Positions 12,678 through 20,256 of a stretch of 23,050 nt of DNA are shown here, one piece after another. The notes beneath the pieces were generated by a model. That model had not been told where the DNA came from. It made no database searches and saw only the letters and a list, made by a program, of their open reading frames with translations. Origin of the DNA: a virus. Location of the stretch: IMG/VR virus record IMGVR_UViG_3300025913_000494, positions 1 through 23,050 of that record; one strand, 5' to 3'. The position numbers and the translations under genes were made by a program. Each line of letters begins with the position of its first letter. The stretch's first letter is position 1.

Positions 12678-13325
12678 GTGAGCACCAGCCACAACATACT
12701 GCAAAATGATCTCGGGCAGAGCAGCGGTAAACAGCTTACCGTTATTCAATATAGCCAGCATCCGCAGGCCGTAAAATCGCGGTCGCGGCGTGATTATCTC
12801 CGCACATATCAGAAAACGTGGATCAGCCAGCGGCGGCGAGAATGGCTTGAGGCAAATGGACCATGCTGCAAATGTGGCTCATCGGACCGCCTCGAAGTTG
12901 ACCACATAGACCCCTCTCAAAAGCAAATCAATCCGCGTGCGCTGTGGAGCCTTTCTCCTCAAAATCCCCGCCGGATTGCAGAGCTGGCTAAGTGCCAAGT
13001 GCTCTGCCATGAGTGTCACAAAGAAAAAACCCGCCCACTACTGGCAGCAAAAGCCGAAAAAGAATCACTTGTCCGCCCGAGAAATAGCGCAGGACAGTGG
13101 ATTGCCAAAGAGGGGGGTCTGCCCGGTTACGCGGCGCAGTCTGGCTCTTGGAATCCTATGGAGGATTTCAATGAGCAAAGACAAAAAGAGAAAAAAGTTA
13201 ACCCTGACCGAAAAGCTGGGAATTATCGCTTTCCTACTGAAGTTGGCAGAGGACATTCACGCATGGCTCAAGTAGGCGGGCCGTCCAGTTTTCCCACATT
13301 GAGTTTCAAGAAAGGGCAGGCATGA
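12678..13325 (+). CDS. HNH endonuclease, first gene of the early operon
   Basis: A 215-residue protein read from GTG with GAGG five bases upstream. Residues about 55-118 are a standard HNH domain: C63-C64-K-C66 (zinc), RLEVDHID with D75-H76 (catalytic), LWSLSPQNPRRIAEL with the Asn, and VLCHECHKEK (C110, C113, H114). The N-terminus is basic (SRSRRDYLRTYQK). The tail (about 120-215) is low in recognisable features and, over its last third, another gene is read in a second frame (13171-13275). It may act as a nicking or packaging-associated nuclease or a homing element. The stop overlaps the next ATG. Confidence 0.85.
   Translation: MSTSHNILQNDLGQSSGKQLTVIQYSQHPQAVKSRSRRDYLRTYQKTWISQRRREWLEANGPCCKCGSSDRLEVDHIDPSQKQINPRALWSLSPQNPRRIAELAKCQVLCHECHKEKTRPLLAAKAEKESLVRPRNSAGQWIAKEGGLPGYAAQSGSWNPMEDFNEQRQKEKKVNPDRKAGNYRFPTEVGRGHSRMAQVGGPSSFPTLSFKKGQA
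13171..13275 (+). CDS. Nested 34-residue gene inside the HNH tail
   Basis: Frame +1 relative to the HNH gene reads MSKDKKRKKLTLTEKLGIIA, then FLLKLAEDIHAWLK, a basic start and an amphipathic helix. It has a perfect GGAGG (13160-13164) six bases before the ATG and ends TAG. Both this frame and the host frame are open across the whole stretch. The ribosome site and protein-like sequence make real expression likely. The role is unknown. Confidence 0.6.
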   Translation: MSKDKKRKKLTLTEKLGIIAFLLKLAEDIHAWLK

Positions 13326-13519
13326 ACGACCAAGAGACGCTTGAAGGATTGCGTGACATTCTCCGCTACGCCAAGCAGGACGTAATGGACTCACAAGAAC
13401 GGCTTGACACGCTTACCAGCATCCACAATTCCCGGCTGGAAACCTTACGCAAAGCACAGGAACGGTACATGGCCCATCTGGAAATGATGGCCGCAACAAG
13501 GGAGCACAGCCATGTCTAG
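13322..13519 (+). CDS. Small coiled-coil protein
   Basis: A 65-residue, almost wholly helical protein (LEGLRDILRYAKQDVMDSQE, then RLDTLTSIHNSRLETLRKAQ) with heptad-like leucines. The ATGA overlap upstream and the AAAGGG ribosome site support the start. It overlaps the next gene by 8 bases. No function can be assigned. Confidence 0.7.
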   Translation: MNDQETLEGLRDILRYAKQDVMDSQERLDTLTSIHNSRLETLRKAQERYMAHLEMMAATREHSHV

Positions 13520-13769
13520 CACAGCAAACATTTTAGACGTTGTCGACAAGGCTACTGGCAATACGCCAGTCATAGATAGCCCAATGGTCGGCATCGGCGG
13601 CGAGGCTCCCGCTAAAGCTTCGCCGCTCTACTTACTCGCCTCAGAGATTGTGGACTTCGTTGAATTTTCTGAGCAATACCGCCTTGAAGAATTAGCCGCT
13701 GCCGAAGAAGGCGCGGCCATAGAAGCAAGCGGGTATCCCGATCCTGCCAGCGATAGGAGTTTTGCATGA
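13512..13769 (+). CDS. Small acidic hypothetical protein
   Basis: An 85-residue protein starting MSSTANILDVVDKATGNTPV. The second half is strongly acidic and helical (LLASEIVDFVEFSEQYRLEELAAAEEGAA). GGGAG lies about 7 bases before the ATG. ATGA overlap at the 3' end. Its acidity contrasts with the basic next gene; the two could interact, but that is only a thought. Confidence 0.68.
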   Translation: MSSTANILDVVDKATGNTPVIDSPMVGIGGEAPAKASPLYLLASEIVDFVEFSEQYRLEELAAAEEGAAIEASGYPDPASDRSFA

Positions 13770-14077
13770 GTGTAGAACAGGCCAGAAAAAACAATGAATT
13801 TTTGAAGCGTTTTCGGCGTTCGCCGCGCATGACAATGCCCGATTACATTGCCCACCAAAAGAATGAGGGAAAGCCACTTGAGCATGAAGCAGCCAAGCCG
13901 CAAAAGGGTAGCGGTAAAACTGTTTCGCTTCGCGCTCAGATTGCTGGCCGCGTCCAATTCAGCCGCGAACTGAAATCGGTGAGCACTGACCGCCAGTTGC
14001 GCGCTTATGCCCTCATCAAAGCCGATCAAATCATTTCGCAAAGGCGTAAAGCCATTGCCAAAGGTGCGACCGCATGA
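13766..14077 (+). CDS. Small basic hypothetical protein
   Basis: A 103-residue protein, rich in Lys/Arg/Gln (NNEFLKRFRRSPRMTMPDYI, KPQKGSGKTVSLRAQIAGRV). The C-terminal helix (RQLRAYALIKADQIISQRRK) may bind nucleic acid. ATGA overlaps at both ends place it firmly in the operon. No recognised domain. Confidence 0.68.
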   Translation: MSVEQARKNNEFLKRFRRSPRMTMPDYIAHQKNEGKPLEHEAAKPQKGSGKTVSLRAQIAGRVQFSRELKSVSTDRQLRAYALIKADQIISQRRKAIAKGATA

Positions 14078-14331
14078 ATCGAGTACCGCCAAGACTTATC
14101 AGCATGGACAACGCTATGGAAGATTTTTGGGCAGAGTACCGAAAAAAAGGATTGAAAGCAGCCGAAGAATCAACCCTGAGAAAGCAGTGGATGGATGCCC
14201 ATATAACAGCTTTCCCAGAAGCGTATAAGCCTAAGCCGAAACCGTGGAAGCTCAAGTGTGCATTGGCTCTAGCAGCAATCTTTTGGTTCTGGTGGGAAGT
14301 TGGCGAGTACATCTTGCGGTGGGCAAGGTAA
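14074..14331 (+). CDS. Small C-terminally anchored membrane protein
   Basis: An 85-residue protein. A polar helical N-terminal part (MDNAMEDFWAEYRKKGLKAA) precedes a Lys/Pro stretch (YKPKPKPWKLK) and one Trp-rich TM helix (about 62-82, CALALAAIFWFWWEVGEYIL). This gives a tail-anchored topology. ATGA overlap upstream; the stop abuts the next ATG. Confidence 0.68.
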   Translation: MNRVPPRLISMDNAMEDFWAEYRKKGLKAAEESTLRKQWMDAHITAFPEAYKPKPKPWKLKCALALAAIFWFWWEVGEYILRWAR

Positions 14332-14532
14332 ATGTTTGGCTGCGCTCACAGGCAAGTTTCATGGCCGCAAAGTGGCTGGCAGAAATGTATGTCTTGCGGA
14401 GCACGGCGAAGGTACACACGTTTAGGGGTTAAGCCGGGGCCGTGGTTGAAGGAACCGGAAATTTTACAAGGAGATAAATCTCTTGAATATTCTGAAAACA
14501 TTAAAGAGTCGCTACCCGAAAGAGTTAATTAA
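14332..14532 (+). CDS. Small zinc-finger protein
   Basis: A 66-residue protein. C4-A-H6 and C19-M-S-C22 (FGCAHRQVSWPQ ... QKCMSCGARRRY) form a single zinc turn, followed by GVKPGPW. I recall small CxHRxxSWP...CxxCGxxRxY proteins in phage early regions but no known activity. Its last 50 bases overlap the next gene in a different frame. Confidence 0.7.
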   Translation: MFGCAHRQVSWPQSGWQKCMSCGARRRYTRLGVKPGPWLKEPEILQGDKSLEYSENIKESLPERVN

Positions 14533-15121
14533 GAAAATAGTAAACGCCTCCAACGACAAGCCAATACAGGTTACCGCTAGCGATCAAGCCAAGGCTGTAC
14601 CGGGAGACCACGAGCAGTGCGCATTTTATTGGGCCGGTAGAAGGCTTTTTCCCAATGCGAAAATTTTCGTTTCTCGCTCTCTGATGTATGTGATTGAAAA
14701 TGGGGTGGCAACTCGCTATCAGTTCGGCCATAGGGAAATGCAAAGCATTGAGAACAACGATTCTGGCAAGGTTGCCGCAAAAGGAAAATATTGGCTTAAA
14801 GCATACACCCCAAAAGGAAGAGACTCTCTTTCCCAAAAAGCGATCATACTCCAGCGCTTGAGAAAGGCTGCTGATGAAGGATGCTCAAAAATAGAACTAC
14901 AAAAAGAATTCAGCCAAACAGCCCCCAGGATAAGTGAGCTTCAGGATGAGGGATACAAGATCGTATCTAAGTATCTTCCGGGAAATAATACAGTTCATTA
15001 CTTCCTGCTTTCCGAGCCGCGCAAACCTGTAAAGAGCGTTCGCCATAAGCCTGCCCTCAAGAGAAGGTATCGCAAGACGGAAACCGATGAACTTAAGCGC
15101 ATACACCTATGGGCGGTGTGA
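14483..15121 (+). CDS. Winged-helix (HTH_39-like) protein
   Basis: A 212-residue protein read from TTG; the perfect AAGGAGAT seven bases upstream (14468-14475) decides this start. Residues about 115-175 form a winged helix: LSQKAIILQRLRKAADEG, IELQKEFSQTAPRISELQDE, GYKIVSKYLPGN, VHYFLL, in the style of HTH_39. Residues 28-85 (VTASDQAKAVPGDHEQCAFY ... RYQFG) recur in phage early proteins of unknown role. The tail is very basic (KSVRHKPALKRRYRK). A DNA-binding regulatory or replication role is likely; it is also a candidate regulator for the operators, unproven. Confidence 0.75.
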   Translation: MNILKTLKSRYPKELIKKIVNASNDKPIQVTASDQAKAVPGDHEQCAFYWAGRRLFPNAKIFVSRSLMYVIENGVATRYQFGHREMQSIENNDSGKVAAKGKYWLKAYTPKGRDSLSQKAIILQRLRKAADEGCSKIELQKEFSQTAPRISELQDEGYKIVSKYLPGNNTVHYFLLSEPRKPVKSVRHKPALKRRYRKTETDELKRIHLWAV

Positions 15122-15124
15122 ACT

Positions 15125-15520
15125 GTGATACGCCAGAGCAAGCGGATTCCGCCGAGACGCGCAAGGCCCAGAGTGGTTCATTCTGAGCGCACGGCCCACA
15201 TTACAGGCCACAAGCGCGTGAGGCTGTACGGAGCAGCAAGAGATAAGCGCAGAGCAGAAGTATTTGAGCGTGCCAGGGGAAGGTGTGAAGAGTGGATAGT
15301 TATTGGGCCTGACTATGTTGAGGGCTTCGGAGCATGTAACAAGATGAAACGCTGCCCGAATCGCGCAACGGAATGGAGCCACAAGAAACACGCGGCCAAT
15401 AAGTGCGACTGCTTTAGTCCTGATTGCAACATAGCAAGCTGTCACGATCACCATGCAAAACGCCACAACGCAGGCGGAAAACCATGCCCAAGAAAGGCAA
15501 TTTTTCACACTGAAGGATAA
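15125..15520 (+). CDS. HNH-like nuclease with zinc cluster
   Basis: A 131-residue protein read from GTG. A basic N-terminus leads into KRRAEVFERARGRCE, the usual entry to HNH domains. WSHKKHAANKCDCFSPDCN and CHDHHAKRHN follow, giving the W-x-H-H/K, loop and C-x-x-H-x-x-R-H pattern of phage HNH enzymes. The first catalytic His would be H86 or H89. Many extra cysteines suggest tight zinc binding. It differs from the other two HNH genes in the window. Start and exact class are less certain. Confidence 0.72.
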   Translation: MIRQSKRIPPRRARPRVVHSERTAHITGHKRVRLYGAARDKRRAEVFERARGRCEEWIVIGPDYVEGFGACNKMKRCPNRATEWSHKKHAANKCDCFSPDCNIASCHDHHAKRHNAGGKPCPRKAIFHTEG

Positions 15521-15529
15521 GAAACTTTT

Positions 15530-16303
15530 ATGGCCACAAACATAATTCAGCCGGAACTTATACCAGCAACAGATAAAAACTGGAAACCAAAAGAGGATGC
15601 GCTGGTAGCACCTACGCCCATGAGCCTAATGCAATATGCTCTGGAGCACGGCCAAGCCGATCAGCTTCAAATTCTGCAGGAGATGTACTTCAAGGATCAG
15701 GCACGTAAGGCTGAAATGGCCTTCAACCGTGCCATGAATGCGGCGCAGGCGGAAATAACACGCATCTCGCCTGATGCCTATAACCAGCAAACCAAAAGCA
15801 AGTGGGCCACTTACGCCAAACTGGACTACATCCTGAGGCCAATTTATACGCGGCACGGATTTGCTCTTTCATTCGACACTGAGCCAATGCCGCCAGAATT
15901 ACAAATTACCCGTATCAAATGCCACGTTTCACACATCGAAGGTCACACCCGTACCTACTACCAAGACGTGCCAGCGGATGGCAAGGGTGCCAAAGGCGGC
16001 GACGTGATGACTAAAACTCACGCCGTTGGAAGCTCTGACAGCTATGGTATGCGCTATTTGCTGAAGATGATCTTCAACATTGCCATTGGCGAAGATGACA
16101 ATGACGGCAACGGCCCTGTAGAAGTCAGGCCAATGAAGGGCTTAGACGATTGGGTTACCAAGATCGCCGATGCCCATGATTATCAAGAGATGCGCGAATC
16201 TTATGACCGCGCCTTTGCGATTGCCGTGGAAGAAAAGAACCAAGCAGCCAAGGATGCGCTTATCGCAGCGCGTGATGCATGGCGGAAACGGCGTGGCAAA
16301 TGA
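15530..16303 (+). CDS. erf: ERF-family single-strand annealing protein
   Basis: A 257-residue recombinase that would anneal complementary single strands made by the exonuclease two genes on. The ERF domain spans about 65-195: FNRAMNAAQAEITRI, KWATYAKLDYILRPIYTRHG, the beta segments LSFDTEP and ITRIKCHVSHIEGHTRTYYQ, then the signature THAVGSSDSYGMRYLLKMIF with NIAIGEDDNDG. The C-terminus is helical and charged. It is followed by a tiny membrane protein and the exonuclease with ATGA overlaps, a common recombination cassette. Confidence 0.93.
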   Translation: MATNIIQPELIPATDKNWKPKEDALVAPTPMSLMQYALEHGQADQLQILQEMYFKDQARKAEMAFNRAMNAAQAEITRISPDAYNQQTKSKWATYAKLDYILRPIYTRHGFALSFDTEPMPPELQITRIKCHVSHIEGHTRTYYQDVPADGKGAKGGDVMTKTHAVGSSDSYGMRYLLKMIFNIAIGEDDNDGNGPVEVRPMKGLDDWVTKIADAHDYQEMRESYDRAFAIAVEEKNQAAKDALIAARDAWRKRRGK

Positions 16304-16431
16304 GCGCATGGGCCTTACAGCATCCATGGATGGCATTTTTTCTGGCCATTCTCCTGATAATGACGCTGGATAGCCTTCAGGCGAACATATGTCGCGTAAT
16401 CGCCAAGGTACGGAAAGGTGACGGCAAATGA
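16300..16431 (+). CDS. 43-residue single-TM protein between ERF and exonuclease
   Basis: MSAWALQHPWMAFFLAILLI begins a single hydrophobic helix (about 9-25), followed by LDSLQANICRVIAKVRKGDG with a basic end. It is joined to both neighbours by ATGA overlaps, so the start and stop are well fixed. Similar tiny membrane proteins occur within phage recombination cassettes; their role is unknown. Confidence 0.72.
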   Translation: MSAWALQHPWMAFFLAILLIMTLDSLQANICRVIAKVRKGDGK

Positions 16432-17180
16432 ACGTCCTCGGAATCTACTATCCAGATCCGAGATGGTATCAGGCCCGTATCGGCATGGTCACCAGCTCCA
16501 AAGTCCATGATGCCATCACACCACGGCAAAAGGGCGGCACCCATGAATTAGGGGCCCGCAGAAACCTCAAGATGCAGATGATTTCCGAGATGCTTACAGG
16601 AAACACTACAGAGCATTACGTCTCTGCTGCAATGGATTGGGGTGTAGAAAACGAACCACGCGCAAGGGCTGAGTATGAATACCGGACACGCCGGAATGTT
16701 GAGCAGTTAGGGTTGGTTCTACATCCGACAAACCCAAGGGCTGCTGCCACGGCTGACGGCTGGGTTGCTCGGAACGGCATTCTGGAAATCAAATGCCCTG
16801 AAACCTATACGCACCTTGAATACCTGGCAGGCGGCGTTATCCCAAAAGAGTACCTGAATCAGATCAACTGGCAGATGGCGTGTTGCGGCCCTGAGATTGA
16901 ATGGTGTGACTTTGTTTCTTACGATCCGCGCATTACAGAGGCTGAAGAACTTCAGATGCTCATTATCCGGCATGAGCGTGATGAGAAGCGTATTGCCGAA
17001 ATGGAATCTGCTGTAAACGATTTTCTGAGCGAGTTGATTCAACTTTTTGAGCAGATCAAGCGCGGGGCCAAAAAGGAAACGCTTGAGGACAAACTACGCG
17101 CAAGTCTGAAAAACACAGGCAAGTATAGCGATGAGCAGTTAATGGAAATGCTCAGAGACGAAGGGATTTCAGTTCCGTAA
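16428..17180 (+). CDS. YqaJ / lambda-exonuclease family nuclease
   Basis: A 250-residue nuclease expected to resect double-stranded ends for ERF. Motifs in order: RIGMVTSSKVHDAITPR near 17-33; the GVENEPRARAEYE helix with Glu74 and Glu76; Asp110 (ATADGW) and Glu120-I-Lys122 (LEIKCP), the PD-(D/E)xK catalytic set; and NQINWQM near 144-150. Residues about 185-250 add a charged coiled-coil tail (RHERDEKRIAEMESAVNDFL), longer than a minimal YqaJ domain. Its TAA shares the A of the next ATG. Confidence 0.92.
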   Translation: MNVLGIYYPDPRWYQARIGMVTSSKVHDAITPRQKGGTHELGARRNLKMQMISEMLTGNTTEHYVSAAMDWGVENEPRARAEYEYRTRRNVEQLGLVLHPTNPRAAATADGWVARNGILEIKCPETYTHLEYLAGGVIPKEYLNQINWQMACCGPEIEWCDFVSYDPRITEAEELQMLIIRHERDEKRIAEMESAVNDFLSELIQLFEQIKRGAKKETLEDKLRASLKNTGKYSDEQLMEMLRDEGISVP

Positions 17181-17896
17181 TGGCCAGCGCAACTCCAATC
17201 CGAGAGCTTGATAGCGTGCTAGACAGCCGTACCTTGGCTGCTATGCGGCGTTTTAGCGACTCTCAGGTTGGATGGTTTTGGAACATCTTTTTGAAACTTA
17301 GAGTAGCACCGGATTTCAGATTGCCGTTTGACGATCAATTCTGGAGTCTCACTGGAGCACGAACAAAGGGCTATTGGCTAACACAATCGGCCCCTGTTTT
17401 GGCTTGCTTTGAGAGACAGAGTATTGCAGGGCAAACGTGGATTTGGCATTCGGGACTGGTACGGCTTGCAGAGGCCGGGAGTCAGTTTGGCAATCAACCT
17501 GCTAACGCCGAACCTGATTTAGTGGATTCGGTCAAAAAAGAACACCCCCCTATATATGAATTATTTTTAGTTGCTTATAAGAACTACCCAAAACACATTG
17601 AAAAGAAAGAATCAGAAAGAAAGTTCTATATAGCTACTAAAGAGCATTCAAAACAACAAAAAATCCCGCAAATTGATTCAGCAGAGTTCATTGCTCACAA
17701 GTGCTCAGAATATGCGGCGGCGACTTCACGCGCTGGACTAGAAAAGCAATTCATTCCCAGCATGGCGAAATGGTTACATCGCGGAAGGTTCCAAGACGAT
17801 CCGAGCGAATGGGTAGTGAGCTACAAACTGACCCGGAAAAAACCGGAAGGAAGATTACAGGACAGGTTGCATGGCATCGACACGTTGGACTTCTGA
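17180..17896 (+). CDS. Probable replication initiator / replisome organiser
   Basis: A 238-residue protein. Residues 15-110 (DSQVGWFWNIFLKLRVAPDF, FWSLTGARTKGYWLTQSAPV, WIWHSGLVRLAEAG) have the compact layout of a phage initiator N-terminal domain or winged helix. Residues about 125-215 carry the common replisome-organiser ending: a YPKHIEKKESERKFYIA helix and then FIPSMAKWLHRGRFQDDPSEW, like the usual YIPxPxxWLxxxRWxD motif. Position between recombination genes and a helicase-loader-like gene supports the call. The stretch 17530-17660 is AT-richer than its surroundings and could hold an internal origin (unproven). Confidence 0.7.
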   Translation: MASATPIRELDSVLDSRTLAAMRRFSDSQVGWFWNIFLKLRVAPDFRLPFDDQFWSLTGARTKGYWLTQSAPVLACFERQSIAGQTWIWHSGLVRLAEAGSQFGNQPANAEPDLVDSVKKEHPPIYELFLVAYKNYPKHIEKKESERKFYIATKEHSKQQKIPQIDSAEFIAHKCSEYAAATSRAGLEKQFIPSMAKWLHRGRFQDDPSEWVVSYKLTRKKPEGRLQDRLHGIDTLDF

Positions 17897-18401
17897 AATA
17901 AGGCAGCTTTTTAAAGAAACCGTAATCCGCTATCCGCACCAGAAGCTAGAGCCGGAAACGGAAAAGGCGTATTTGCAGGACTGGCGCGATGAATGCGACC
18001 GCGTAGGATTTGCCCGGTTCTCGGAAGGCGTGAAGAACGCAAGGGCGTTTTCTGAGTTCTTCCCGATGATTGCCAAGATCAGGAAGTTTATTCCAGAGCC
18101 CAAGCAGGACGGAGCCGCGATTCGACGGGAAATGGCTGCATTGCATAAGCGCAGAGAGGCCGGAGATAAATTTTACACGCTGGCAGATGTAGTTCTGGAA
18201 GTTGCGAAGCAGATCGAAGCTGGAAAAATTAAAGGCCGGGATGAGCACGGCCAAAAGAAATTACAGGAATGGGTAAAGAACCTTCGCGGGAGCGAGAAAC
18301 GATATGCGGCCAAGATGCTTGCCGAAGAAGCCGACCGCAAAAGGCCAAAGTCAGATTTTCAATCCGCGCATGAAAGTTTGTTGAAAGCAGGTAAGCCATG
18401 A
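17871..18401 (+). CDS. Possible helicase loader (G39P-like)
   Basis: A 176-residue protein overlapping the initiator gene by 26 bases. The N-terminus (FKETVIRYPHQKLEPETEKAYL, then DWRDECDRVGFARFSEGVKN, FFPMIAKIRKFIP) matches the general pattern of the helicase-loader/inhibitor N-terminal domain (a YP motif, W-x-x-x-L/C, and F-F-P-x-x-x-x-I-R). The C-terminal half is highly charged and helical. It would bring the host DnaB-type helicase to the initiator. The similarity is by motif order only. Confidence 0.6.
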   Translation: MASTRWTSEIRQLFKETVIRYPHQKLEPETEKAYLQDWRDECDRVGFARFSEGVKNARAFSEFFPMIAKIRKFIPEPKQDGAAIRREMAALHKRREAGDKFYTLADVVLEVAKQIEAGKIKGRDEHGQKKLQEWVKNLRGSEKRYAAKMLAEEADRKRPKSDFQSAHESLLKAGKP

Positions 18402-18496
18402 AGATCAGGCATTTAGGTAAAGGCTTTATAGCTGTATTGCAGCCCAGCAAGTTTCTCAAAGGCCGAATGGCTTGGGTGATTAAGAGGGCAGAATGA
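18398..18496 (+). CDS. 32-residue basic peptide
   Basis: MKIRHLGKGFIAVLQPSKFL, then KGRMAWVIKRAE: basic, with short strands. ATGA overlaps at both ends define it. No family was recognised. Confidence 0.58.
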   Translation: MKIRHLGKGFIAVLQPSKFLKGRMAWVIKRAE

Positions 18497-18693
18497 AAAG
18501 GCTGTCTTACGAAGCTAAGTATTGGGATTTCTCCATAGCGCGGCGAATGACTCAAAAAGAACGCGATAGGTGGCTGGAATCTCAGTGCTCTTGGCATGAA
18601 CTTTTAGAGCATGAAACGGGGCGGCAATCGAAGGCTTTTAAGGGAGTGAATTATGCGAGAGAGAAAGTGTTTTTGCAACAGGAAGGCTCCTAG
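18493..18693 (+). CDS. Small basic hypothetical protein
   Basis: A 66-residue protein starting MKRLSYEAKYWDFSIARRMT, Lys/Arg/Trp-rich and predicted helical in the middle (QKERDRWLESQCSWHELLEH). ATGA overlap upstream; its last 41 bases overlap the next gene. No recognised domain. Confidence 0.6.
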   Translation: MKRLSYEAKYWDFSIARRMTQKERDRWLESQCSWHELLEHETGRQSKAFKGVNYAREKVFLQQEGS

Positions 18694-18898
18694 GTGTGCG
18701 CATTGTTTGAGCACGGCAATGCAGGCCAGAAAGAAGAGACGCGAACGCGGAAACAGGGAGCGTGCTGCAAGCAAGATAGGCGCAAAAGTTATTTACGGAG
18801 AAATGGACATTGCTTACGCCAATCGAATATTGAGCCGCCCATGTCCTTCAACGCCGATCACTTGGGAGCATATCAGTGCAGGACGGAGTAATTCATAA
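18653..18898 (+). CDS. Small Cys-rich N-terminal zinc-type protein
   Basis: An 81-residue protein starting MRERKCFCNRKAPRCAHCLS. Four cysteines (C6, C8, C15, C18) can bind one zinc, followed by a very basic helix (MQARKKRRERGNRERAASK) suited to nucleic-acid contact. AAGGGAG lies about 8 bases before the ATG. Another frame from 18694 over the same bases lacks this support. Confidence 0.6.
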   Translation: MRERKCFCNRKAPRCAHCLSTAMQARKKRRERGNRERAASKIGAKVIYGEMDIAYANRILSRPCPSTPITWEHISAGRSNS

Positions 18899-18924
18899 AA
18901 GTTGTGGAGCGGGGGTGAGGGCCA

Positions 18925-19134
18925 ATGGCTGAGAACAGCAAAATTCCGGCGCTTCAGAAAAGCACGATGGAAGTAAGGATTCCGCAATACTGCATTTATC
19001 GGGCGCTGTCGATTATCGCGGTGCCTAATGGCAAGCGGCGTCTCAGTCCTGACCAGCGTAAGGCAATGAAGCACTTATGGCGGCTGTCCTTCAAGGAATA
19101 CAAATTCGGCGGTCATTACAAGGCGGTGATCTAG
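18925..19134 (+). CDS. Small basic hypothetical protein
   Basis: A 69-residue protein starting MAENSKIPALQKSTMEVRIP, with YCIYRALSIIAVPNGKRRLS and KEYKFGGHYKAVI. GAGGG lies just before the ATG. It ends TAG, three bases before the next start. No family recognised. Confidence 0.62.
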   Translation: MAENSKIPALQKSTMEVRIPQYCIYRALSIIAVPNGKRRLSPDQRKAMKHLWRLSFKEYKFGGHYKAVI

Positions 19135-19136
19135 TT

Positions 19137-19355
19137 ATGGAAAAACCAGAGTTTACCCAAGAACAGATTGAGCTTGCTCAGAAATTTCTGATTGAGCATT
19201 TTGGCGCGAAACCAGATGAAAAACTAGGTGGGCTGGCAGTTACATATCAGCGCGGCTGGTTACTGGATGGCAATGGCCAAGGATGGAAGCTCTCAGAAAT
19301 TCTTGCAGTTTACGTGAGCGCGGGCGCGGCGGCGGGCGGGGAGAGCAGAGCATGA
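19137..19355 (+). CDS. Small hypothetical protein
   Basis: A 72-residue protein starting MEKPEFTQEQIELAQKFLIE. I preferred the ATG at 19137, two bases after the previous stop, to one at 19077 inside the previous gene. A helix, a glycine turn and YQRGWLLDGNGQGWKLSEIL, then an Ala/Gly-rich end. ATGA overlap with the next gene. Confidence 0.65.
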   Translation: MEKPEFTQEQIELAQKFLIEHFGAKPDEKLGGLAVTYQRGWLLDGNGQGWKLSEILAVYVSAGAAAGGESRA

Positions 19356-19816
19356 CGGCAAAGCTAGTTAAAGCGCGTGGTTGGATCATTGGGGCGTTTG
19401 CTCTGGTATGGCCGATAGTGACCTTCGCGCCTTTCAACTTCTACCTTGTTGTGTTTTTTTGGATTGCATCGGTTGCGCGTGCGATTCTTGGCTCCTGCGA
19501 ACACAAGAATCCGTTTTACCGTGTTGCGTGGCGCGTGTGCTTGATTGGCTTTCTGTGCAACTCAAGCGTTGTTCTTGCCAACCACGGGAAAATGCCTGTT
19601 ACCTTGCAGCATTCTATACGCGAAATTTCTCGCGACGATACCCGTCATACGCTTGCAACGCAGGACAGTAGGCTGATGCCACTCAGCGACAAATACTGGA
19701 GCGGAATAGGAATTTGCAGCGTAGGCGACGGAATAATTTTGTTAGGTGGTCTAGTTTCGATTCCGGGCATGATTGTCAGGAAAAAATATCGTGCAGACGA
19801 GGGACCAACGGCATGA
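19352..19816 (+). CDS. Four-TM membrane protein, unknown function
   Basis: A 154-residue protein starting MTAKLVKARGWIIGAFALVW. Hydrophobic helices at about 9-27, 29-46, 54-75 and 116-142, with a polar loop (about 80-110, HSIREISRDDTRHTLATQDS). The start is fixed by the ATGA overlap; longer starts at 19283 lie in the previous gene. Its first 14 bases (GCATGACGGCAAAG) recur at the start of the next gene. Confidence 0.68.
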   Translation: MTAKLVKARGWIIGAFALVWPIVTFAPFNFYLVVFFWIASVARAILGSCEHKNPFYRVAWRVCLIGFLCNSSVVLANHGKMPVTLQHSIREISRDDTRHTLATQDSRLMPLSDKYWSGIGICSVGDGIILLGGLVSIPGMIVRKKYRADEGPTA

Positions 19817-20256
19817 CGGCAAAGAGCGCATTCAAGCTGACTGTTTATGGGAAGCCTCAGCCACAAGGTTCTTCGCGTGCCTTTATTCCTAAAGGCTGGA
19901 ATCGCGCTGTTATCACCAGCGACAACAAAGAGCTAAAGAGTTTCAGACAGGAAGCATCCAAGGCGGCCCTGGTAGCGCGGAATGAAGCCGGATTCAAGGA
20001 TGTGATTTTCGGCAAGCATGTTCCGGTAGAAGTCAGCTTCAAATTCTTCTTTCAGCGGCCAGCCTCAGTCTCAAAGAAGAGAGTTGAGCATGTAGTTAAG
20101 CCGGACTTGAGCAAGCTGGTTCGCGCTGCGGAAGATTCGCTTACCGGAATCATCTTCCATGACGATTCGCAGATTGTTAGCTACGGATCAACACGGAAAG
20201 AGTACGGATTGCCGGAGAGAGCGGAAATAACGGTTACGGAGTGTGAGGCCCAATGA
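19813..20256 (+). CDS. rusA: RusA-family Holliday junction resolvase
   Basis: A 147-residue endonuclease that resolves branched DNA made during replication and recombination. The N-terminal strand VYGKPQPQGSSRAF is typical, and the catalytic acids lie in VVKPDLSKLVRAAEDSLTGI (Asp98, Asp108) and FHDDSQIV (Asp117, Asp118), followed by Lys129 in TRKEYG. I chose the ATG at 19813, which overlaps the previous stop, over 19714 inside the membrane-protein gene. It forms a recombination set with ERF and the exonuclease. Confidence 0.92.
   Translation: MTAKSAFKLTVYGKPQPQGSSRAFIPKGWNRAVITSDNKELKSFRQEASKAALVARNEAGFKDVIFGKHVPVEVSFKFFFQRPASVSKKRVEHVVKPDLSKLVRAAEDSLTGIIFHDDSQIVSYGSTRKEYGLPERAEITVTECEAQ

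Noticed and set aside
17530-17660. Replication origin iterons inside the initiator gene
   Set aside because: The segment is AT-rich, but I could not find regularly repeated motifs, so an origin is not claimed.
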